A stretch of 11,222 nucleotides of DNA. Origin: Clostridia bacterium (lineage in GTDB: Bacteria; Bacillota_A; Clostridia; Christensenellales; Borkfalkiaceae). A program made the position numbers and the translations under genes. Each line of letters begins with the position of its first letter. Position 1 is the stretch's first letter. The stretch lies in contig JAFVQP010000066.1 in the NCBI GenBank assembly GCA_017504735.1, forward strand, positions 1 through 11,222, given 5' to 3'. Shown here piece by piece: positions 6,878-11,222 of this stretch. Under the pieces are notes generated by a model. The model made no database searches. It was not told the DNA's origin and worked only from the letters and a program-made list of their open reading frames with translations.

Positions 6878-8104
6878 TTATACAAATATTTCTTTAAGCG
6901 ACAAACAACCAACCGACGTTGCACCATAATTCCCGTCGTTCAAATCGATTTTTAACGCAATCTCTTCACCTTGTAAAACTCGCAATAGATGCATTTTATC
7001 AATATTCATTAACGCATCATCATCACATAAAACATAGGAACAATCTTCCCCTGCAAGAGATATTTGCAATTTGGAGCAAGACGCATTATCCGCAACGGAA
7101 TTCAAGACGTATAAAATCCTCTCCGCCCCACTTTCACCCTGTAAAATCGCACGGCGGATTGCGTAAGAATTGACCACTGTTTTCGCAACCGCGCAAGCAA
7201 CCTGCTGAGATTTTGCCCCCAACACTTTACAAGTAAACACGCGCCCATCTTGATCACAATCCCTTGCAAGACGACGGCAAATTTCAAATAATACTTTTCG
7301 CAATGCAAACGTGAATTTAGAAAACTCGGTATCATCGCAAGAAATTTTATAATTCCCTGCCTTCCCGTTTGCCATAATACACACCATATCATTGGGCGAA
7401 GGAGCCCCATCGCAAGCAAGCAGGTTTACCGTATCTTTTACGCACATTGACAATGCTTTTTGCAGCATTTCCGAGGAAATATTCACGTCCGTCGTCAAGA
7501 AAATTAAAGTAGTTGCCATATTAGGAGACACGTGCAAATTTCCTTTAAACAACGCACCGATCTTACATGGAAAGTCTCCCAAATCAAAGGAAAACGCTGC
7601 GTGTTTTGGAAAAGAATCAGTTGTCATAATCGCTTCAGCAGCAGCCAAACTCCCCTCAGACGTCGCTTGCAACCCCTGCACCAAAGGCTTTAAACCGCCT
7701 TCAAACGTGGATAACGATATCGGCTTTCCAACCGCACCCGTTGACGCTATCACAGTATCATTGCAGTCAATATCTGAACGAGCCGCTAAAGCTCGACAAG
7801 CCATCTCCGCCAGCCGCTCTCCTTCTGGTAAAAACACATTTGCCACACCACTATTAACGAGAATCGCCCGCGCTAAACCATATTTCAAGTGTCTTTTCGT
7901 TGTAGAAGCGGGACCACTTGCTTTACTTTTTGACGAGAATACGCAAGCTGTTGGACAACGCCTATCCGCAACAACCAATGCAAGGTCCTTTTTATTTTCA
8001 TCGGCGGCAAATCCACAGTGTATTCCATTTGCACGAAAACCAGCGGGCGCACAAATCCCTCCGTCGATCTCCCGCAATTCTCTATTTACCCCGTTCTTCC
8101 TCAT
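6878..8104 (-). CDS. argJ: Divergent ArgJ-family glutamate N-acetyltransferase / ornithine acetyltransferase
   Basis: ArgJ moves the acetyl group from N-acetylornithine to glutamate in arginine synthesis; the precursor cleaves itself before a Thr that becomes the N-terminal nucleophile of the beta chain. This 408-residue protein shows GGICAPAGFRANGIHCG (15-31), a VNSG motif (83-86), the oxyanion ASTGAVG (Thr122, Gly123), TTDSFPK (161-167) and the cleavage/nucleophile motif SPNMATT with Thr198. Several conserved parts are altered: KGSGMI is KGNLHV (187-192), DGDTSTND is DGAPSPND (232-239), the DGEGATK loop with its conserved Glu is shortened to DGRVFT (286-291), and the protein stops at 408, before the usual INADYRT-like end that brings Asn and Thr into the active site. 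No frameshift downstream restores that tail. The ATG at 8104 has GAGGA at 6 nt and is 14 bp after the thioesterase stop, so the two genes are co-transcribed. Family is certain; activity is doubtful. Confidence 0.9.
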   Translation of the reverse strand: MRKNGVNRELREIDGGICAPAGFRANGIHCGFAADENKKDLALVVADRRCPTACVFSSKSKASGPASTTKRHLKYGLARAILVNSGVANVFLPEGERLAEMACRALAARSDIDCNDTVIASTGAVGKPISLSTFEGGLKPLVQGLQATSEGSLAAAEAIMTTDSFPKHAAFSFDLGDFPCKIGALFKGNLHVSPNMATTLIFLTTDVNISSEMLQKALSMCVKDTVNLLACDGAPSPNDMVCIMANGKAGNYKISCDDTEFSKFTFALRKVLFEICRRLARDCDQDGRVFTCKVLGAKSQQVACAVAKTVVNSYAIRRAILQGESGAERILYVLNSVADNASCSKLQISLAGEDCSYVLCDDDALMNIDKMHLLRVLQGEEIALKIDLNDGNYGATSVGCLSLKEIFV

Positions 8105-8118
8105 TTGTCGTCCTCAAT

Positions 8119-8862
8119 TTACTCCTCGAATAAGATCGCCGCCTGCACAACGACTTCATCTTGCCCATTAAAACCTTGCACCAAATACTCTCCATCACCA
8201 TTTTTCTTGCGATAAAAGGAAAGCTTATCCCCTTCCTTGCATTGTTTTACATAGGTAATAGAGAATTTCTTCATCGTTTTATCCGATAATTCAGCGATCG
8301 TAAAACAGTTCAAGCAATAATCCGCATAACGAGTGTTATTTACGTGCATATTGTGATCATACTCGGAATTGGCGACCATCATTTCATAACGCAATTCCCC
8401 TTCGCCTTTCATAAAGCCAGGAATTTTCCAATTCACTTCGCTCATCACTCGTGTGGTATTATACGTGGTATAATCTTGATTATCTATGACCTTAGATGGC
8501 AAAATTTTCCCAGCGTTTATATCCACCAAGCACCAACGCGACTATGCATTGATGGCTACTTTATCCCGCAAAAGAAACTGATATTCTCTACCAAATGTCA
8601 CCCTTGTAGGCGGTAAAGGCCAAGTTTTCACCTCTACCAGATCACCAAGCGAAACAGAATCAAGAAATTCCACACAAACGTTGGCTACCATAAACGCATA
8701 CCCACGCGGTTTTACAAATGCATAGCCAAACCCCAATTCATCTGCGCTAGAGCAGGCAACCTCTTCCATCAAAGCGAGCACCACGGATAATTTCATCTCA
8801 TCTTTAAAATCCGAATCACAATATTTAATTGTAAAGTCTTTTTTATGTTCATAAAGTGCCAT
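8119..8862 (-). pseudogene. Acyl-ACP thioesterase (FatA/FatB family) interrupted by an in-frame TAG
   Basis: This family releases free fatty acids from acyl carrier protein, with two hotdog domains. Codons 1-106 (MALYEHKKDFTIKYCDSDF...) form the first and codons 108-247 the second; codon 107, at 8544-8542, is TAG. Both parts are in the same frame and the residues flanking the stop read INA-stop-SRWCLVD, where relatives have KATSxWxLID-type sequence, so nothing but one residue is missing. TCG (Ser) to TAG is the simplest change. The second domain keeps YDHNMHVNNTRYADY with Asp169, Asn171 and His173; the Glu usually near KEC is Gln207, followed by Cys208. The total of 247 codons is normal for bacterial members. 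No ATG with a ribosome site starts the second part; TTG and GTG codons 15 nt after the stop are weak alternatives. Options are a recent nonsense mutation, readthrough or reassigned TAG, or a sequence error. Confidence 0.85.
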
Positions 8863-8867
8863 AAATT

Positions 8868-8879
8868 AAGTATATACTT
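8868..8879. promoter_or_regulatory. 12-bp perfect palindrome over the thioesterase -10 (candidate operator)
   Basis: AAGTATATACTT reads the same on both strands and covers the -10 hexamer of the minus-strand thioesterase promoter, so a bound protein would block it. AAGTATA recurs at 9009-9015 and AAGTATAT at 9069-9076 in the padR leader. The divergent PadR-type protein is the natural candidate binder (inference from position only). Confidence 0.45.
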
Positions 8880-8897
8880 TCTTTCACAAAAAGTCAA
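8869..8897 (-). promoter_or_regulatory. Promoter of the thioesterase-argJ transcript, apparently leaderless
   Basis: On the minus strand TTGACT (8897-8892), a 17-bp spacer, and TATACT (8874-8869). Only 6 nt separate the -10 from the ATG at 8862, so the expected start nucleotide is the A of the start codon itself. No Shine-Dalgarno sequence precedes that ATG, which fits a leaderless mRNA. Confidence 0.75.
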
Positions 8898-8914
8898 TTC
8901 CCCTAAGGGGAATT
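8896..8914. repeat. Perfect inverted repeat in the divergent promoter region
   Basis: AATTCCCC-TAA-GGGGAATT has 8-bp arms and a 3-bp centre. It overlaps the upstream edge of the thioesterase -35 and is 55 bp upstream of the padR -35. Five T follow the arm on the plus strand overall, so it could act as a terminator for antisense transcription leaving the thioesterase gene, but its position against the -35 fits an operator at least as well. Confidence 0.5.
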
Positions 8915-8969
8915 TTTGGAAAAAAATATGAATTTTTTCTGTTTTTACCAACTTTTTATATTGAATATA

Positions 8970-8998
8970 TTGACTTTTTGTTTTCTTTGTGATATAAT
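8970..8998 (+). promoter_or_regulatory. Promoter of the padR-coiled-coil gene
   Basis: TTGACT (8970-8975), 17-bp T-rich spacer, TATAAT (8993-8998). The predicted start at about 9005 leaves a 5' leader of about 120 nt before the ATG at 9126, much longer than the leader of the divergent gene. Confidence 0.85.
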
Positions 8999-9005
8999 AC
9001 TGTAT

Positions 9006-9066
9006 GTAAAGTATAAAATAAGAAAAAACCTTGAAATTTAAAGCTTTTTAAGACATTTTACTTTAC
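9006..9066 (+). repeat. Inverted repeat at the start of the padR leader RNA
   Basis: GTAAAGTA (9006-9013) is the exact reverse complement of TACTTTAC (9059-9066). The 45 nt between them can fold further into a weak AU-rich stem (CTTGAAA with TTTTAAG, one G-U pair). It starts at about +1, so it could be a 5'-end stabilising hairpin or DNA operator halves. There is no riboswitch signature and no terminator. Confidence 0.4.
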
Positions 9067-9073
9067 CAAGTAT

Positions 9074-9096
9074 ATGTGACATAACACTACTATGTC
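9074..9096. promoter_or_regulatory. ACAT/ATGT dyads in the padR leader (candidate PadR site)
   Basis: GACATA (9078-9083) and TATGTC (9091-9096) form an inverted repeat with a 7-bp centre, and ATGT-G-ACAT (9074-9082) overlaps its left half. PadR-family operators are typically dyads of ATGT and ACAT spaced by about 8 bp, so the half-sites fit but the arrangement here is not the canonical one. Location 30-50 bp before the start codon would allow autoregulation. Confidence 0.35.
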
Positions 9097-9125
9097 TAAC
9101 AAAAACAACCCCAAAGGAGCAGGTT

Positions 9126-11117
9126 ATGAGCGAAAGAGACGATGCGTTTGAAAACGACAACGCAATGACTGGTGGCGAAGAGCAAAACCTTGGCATTAGC
9201 GCAGATTTAATTCGTGGTCACATCAACACCATCATTTTAAGAAGTTTGTATGACGGCGACAAATACGGCTACGACATCATCAATGAAATCGAAAAGAAGA
9301 GCGGCGGACTGTACACCTTGAAGCAGCCCACCCTTTATAGTGCGTTGAAACGTTTGGAATCCTTAAATTACGTTTCTTCCTACTACGGCGAATTCTCCAA
9401 TGGCGGCAGAAGAAAATACTTTTCCCTCACCGACCTTGGCAGACGTTTCACCGAACAAAATCTTTCCGAATGGGAATATTCTAGAACCATCATCGACAGC
9501 TTAATTTCCGACGGAAATGCGCACTACGACTTCTCTTTCATTACGGAAAAGCAAAATGAACTTACCGATTTAAAAAAGGCCCTTGCAGCACGCGAACAAG
9601 CCCTGGAAGACGAAAAAGTCGCTTTAAATAACCTGAAAAACGAATTGCAACGCGAGCGTTCGCTTTTATCCACCCAAAGCGCTTCTTTATCCTCGCAAAA
9701 ATCCGATTTCATCGAATTACGTGAAAAAGTTGAAACGCAAACAGCCGAGTTAGAAGAAAAGGAACGCACTTTAAGCGAGAAACAAGGCGAAATCGATGCA
9801 AAAGAGTTAGAGTTAATCGAAAAAGAACAGGAAATCGGCAACGCGAAAACTGAACTAGAGTTAAGGGCGGCTGAAATCAACGAGTTAAAAGCTTTGCTTG
9901 AAACACAACAAGCAGCCTTTACAGAACAGCAAGCCGCTTTCGCAGAACAAGAAAGCGAATTACAAACCGCAAAAGACGATTTGTCCTCTTTACAGCAATT
10001 AAACACTGAATTGCAAACGAAGAATGCTGAATTAGAAGCTAAAAACACCGAATTGGAAGAACAAACCGCCCTCCTCTCCTCTAGCGCTATTAACAACGAA
10101 GAGTTAATGCAGGCAAAAGAAGATTTAGAGGCTATGCAAGCGGAACTTGAAGATAAGAAATCCATCATTACCTCGTTAAACACTGCGGTTACCACCCAAG
10201 AAAACACCATTCGTATGCTTAAAGAAGAATATGAAGGTAAAACCACCGAGTTCTATAACCGTAGCCTTGAACTTCGCGCTCAACAAGCGCAAGTAGACGC
10301 TCAACGCGAGAAGATTGAAAGCGAAAAGCTTGCCATTGATGCGCAAACCGCACAAAATGAGGAACTTTTACGTCAATTGCAAGAAAAAGAAACCCTGCTT
10401 GCCGAGCGTGAAAATGCGTTAAACGAACTTTCTGAGTCCATGAAAAACTCAGAAGAAACCAACTCCACCGCTCTCGCTGAATTAGAAGAACGTAAACGTG
10501 AACTTGAAGAAAAAGAGGCGGCAATCCTAGTTGCAAACGAAACCCGCGAAGAATTCCATAGAGCACAAGCGGCACTTCAGGACGAACGCAATGCATTAGA
10601 AAACGAGCGTAAAGCTTTAGAGGAAGAACGTTCTGAACTTACCAACAAACTCGAAACCCTTGAAGTGGAACGTGACACTCTCCGCGCCGACAACGATGCC
10701 TTGGAACAGGAAAAACTCGCACTCATTGGGGAAAAAGAAACCCTGAACGCTTTGCAGGCATCCCTGCAAGCAGAGCGCGCAGAGTTAGACAAGAAAACCT
10801 ACGATTTAACCCGTTTGGAATCCGCAATAGAAGAAAAAGAACGTAATTTACAATCAAAGGAAACTGAAGCAAGCGCTTCTTCCGATGAAATCCAACGTCA
10901 AAGTGAAGAATTGCGCACACGCGAAGAAGAGTTAGCAAAAAACACACGCAAGCTACATGAAGATTTAGCATTCTTGGAAAAGCAAAGCAATGAACTTTCT
11001 ACTCGTGAAGCGATTTACAATCAGCAACAGCTTGATTTTGTAACCCGTAAAAATGCAGCGGCAGCACAACACGTTGAATACTTTATTAAATCTACACAAA
11101 CAGGAATTTTTTCCTGA
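9126..11117 (+). CDS. PadR-family winged-helix protein with a very long coiled-coil extension
   Basis: A 663-residue protein. Residues about 27-117 form a PadR-type winged helix: GHINTIILRSLYDGDKYGYDI, QPTLYSALKRLE as the recognition region, and the wing GGRRKYFSLTDLGRR. After a short link (118-135) almost all of 136-650 is Glu/Gln/Ala/Leu-rich heptad sequence with no Pro or Gly-rich break, predicted to be one long coiled coil. It has locally repeated units such as QQAAFTEQQAAFAEQ and NAELEAKNTELE. PadR repressors are usually 110-200 residues with a short C-terminal dimerising helix, so the tail is extraordinary. There is no membrane segment or signal peptide, so it should be cytoplasmic and DNA-bound. 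The start has AAAGGAG at 6 nt. Its targets are unknown; the divergent thioesterase-argJ promoter and its own leader are the nearest candidates. The last 10 or so residues lie opposite a probable gene remnant on the other strand and may be acquired sequence. Confidence 0.92.
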   Translation: MSERDDAFENDNAMTGGEEQNLGISADLIRGHINTIILRSLYDGDKYGYDIINEIEKKSGGLYTLKQPTLYSALKRLESLNYVSSYYGEFSNGGRRKYFSLTDLGRRFTEQNLSEWEYSRTIIDSLISDGNAHYDFSFITEKQNELTDLKKALAAREQALEDEKVALNNLKNELQRERSLLSTQSASLSSQKSDFIELREKVETQTAELEEKERTLSEKQGEIDAKELELIEKEQEIGNAKTELELRAAEINELKALLETQQAAFTEQQAAFAEQESELQTAKDDLSSLQQLNTELQTKNAELEAKNTELEEQTALLSSSAINNEELMQAKEDLEAMQAELEDKKSIITSLNTAVTTQENTIRMLKEEYEGKTTEFYNRSLELRAQQAQVDAQREKIESEKLAIDAQTAQNEELLRQLQEKETLLAERENALNELSESMKNSEETNSTALAELEERKRELEEKEAAILVANETREEFHRAQAALQDERNALENERKALEEERSELTNKLETLEVERDTLRADNDALEQEKLALIGEKETLNALQASLQAERAELDKKTYDLTRLESAIEEKERNLQSKETEASASSDEIQRQSEELRTREEELAKNTRKLHEDLAFLEKQSNELSTREAIYNQQQLDFVTRKNAAAAQHVEYFIKSTQTGIFS

Positions 11118-11222
11118 GTGATATAATCTTTATCAGTACCAAAAGATGCTGCATATGCCACTTTTTTTTCACATCCGTTATTAGGGAGAAAAGAAAGGAA
11201 CATCTCTTCAATAGAATAAACA
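11021..11222 (-). pseudogene. Possible truncated polysaccharide pyruvyl transferase-like gene (5' part outside window)
   Basis: The minus-strand frame is open from the window edge to a TGA at 11023-11021. From 11222 to about 11085 it reads YSIEEMFLSFLPNNG, then KKVAYAASFGTDKD, ITQEK and VDLIKY. The K-x-AYAASFG-x-D signature and what follows are characteristic of the central part of PF04230 proteins, which transfer pyruvate or related groups to surface glycans. Relatives continue with a SVRE-type segment, but here the frame turns into the antisense of the padR coding sequence (STCCAAAA) and ends. The gene would therefore have lost its C-terminal half where it meets padR. The assignment rests on one motif in about 45 residues, so it is tentative. 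Confidence 0.45.
11101..11135. repeat. Short dyads around the padR stop codon
   Basis: CAGGAA-TTTT-TTCCTG (11101-11116) ends inside the padR stop, and TGATA-N7-TATCA (11119-11135) follows at once. Neither is followed directly by a T-run; eight T occur only at 11162-11169. They may contribute to termination between the convergent genes, but no standard intrinsic terminator is visible. Confidence 0.3.

Noticed and set aside
8119..8529. The second half of the thioesterase as a separate gene starting at TTG 8529.
   Set aside because: It is in the same frame as the first half, has no ATG or ribosome site at its start, and is only the C-terminal hotdog domain of the same protein.
9092..9151. A 19-codon upstream ORF overlapping the padR start.
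   Set aside because: No ribosome site of its own, out of frame with padR, and without codon or sequence features to support it.
9997..10060. Tandem DNA repeat or CRISPR-like array in the coiled-coil gene.
   Set aside because: The repetition is at protein heptad level with varying codons; there are no regular identical repeats and spacers.
9524..10246. Long Ser/Cys/Phe-rich open frame on the minus strand inside the coiled-coil gene.
   Set aside because: It is the antisense of repetitive Glu/Gln/Leu codons, with no ribosome site and no recognisable domain.
11101..11116. CAGGAA/TTCCTG hairpin as the padR terminator.
   Set aside because: Only 6 bp of stem and no T-run directly after it; kept only as a weak repeat feature.
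11122..11127. TATAAT after padR as a promoter for a gene to the right.
   Set aside because: No -35 hexamer lies 16-18 bp upstream and it sits inside a dyad next to the padR stop.

Overview
The window reads as a moderately AT-rich low-GC Gram-positive chromosome, most likely an uncultured Clostridia-type Bacillota. This rests on the Clostridia-like CarA/CarB/DapF sequences, strong AGGAG-type ribosome binding sites, sigma-A promoters with 17-bp spacers, a PadR regulator and a small two-helix membrane protein of the DUF6106 kind. The lineage is inferred from protein style, not from a marker gene.

Layout. Everything from 1 to 8862 is on the minus strand. Read in transcription order it is: an acyl-ACP thioesterase gene interrupted by one in-frame TAG (8862-8119); a divergent, C-terminally short argJ (8104-6878); a promoter, a 43-codon leader ORF and an intrinsic terminator (6841-6629); carA (6586-5516); a carB gene whose frame runs on into a complete diaminopimelate epimerase domain (5514-1459); a two-helix membrane protein (1435-839); and a group I cysteine desulfurase that leaves the window at base 1. 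Spacings of 1 bp (carA/carB), 23 bp and a 4-bp ATGA overlap indicate one co-translated operon downstream of the leader. On the plus strand, divergent from the thioesterase, is a 663-residue protein with a PadR winged helix and about 520 residues of coiled coil (9126-11117). At the right edge the minus strand carries what looks like the truncated end of a polysaccharide pyruvyl transferase gene, running into the padR 3' end.

How the genes fit together. ArgJ supplies ornithine and CarAB supplies carbamoyl phosphate, so the minus-strand block is an arginine/pyrimidine precursor locus with lysine/peptidoglycan (DapF) and sulfur-transfer (cysteine desulfurase) functions attached. The leader in front of carA resembles, in architecture, the translation-coupled, UTP-sensing attenuator of enterobacterial pyrBI.

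The main surprise is that several enzymes keep their fold but lack catalytic residues. CarA has Gly and Val where the glutaminase Cys and His should be. The fused DapF has Gly in place of one of its two catalytic Cys. ArgJ lacks the conserved Glu loop and the C-terminal Asn/Thr segment. The thioesterase carries a nonsense codon. CarB itself looks intact. An ammonia-dependent carbamoyl phosphate synthetase with a structural (non-hydrolysing) small subunit and a non-epimerising DapF appendage is therefore a real possibility; progressive decay of the locus is the main alternative.
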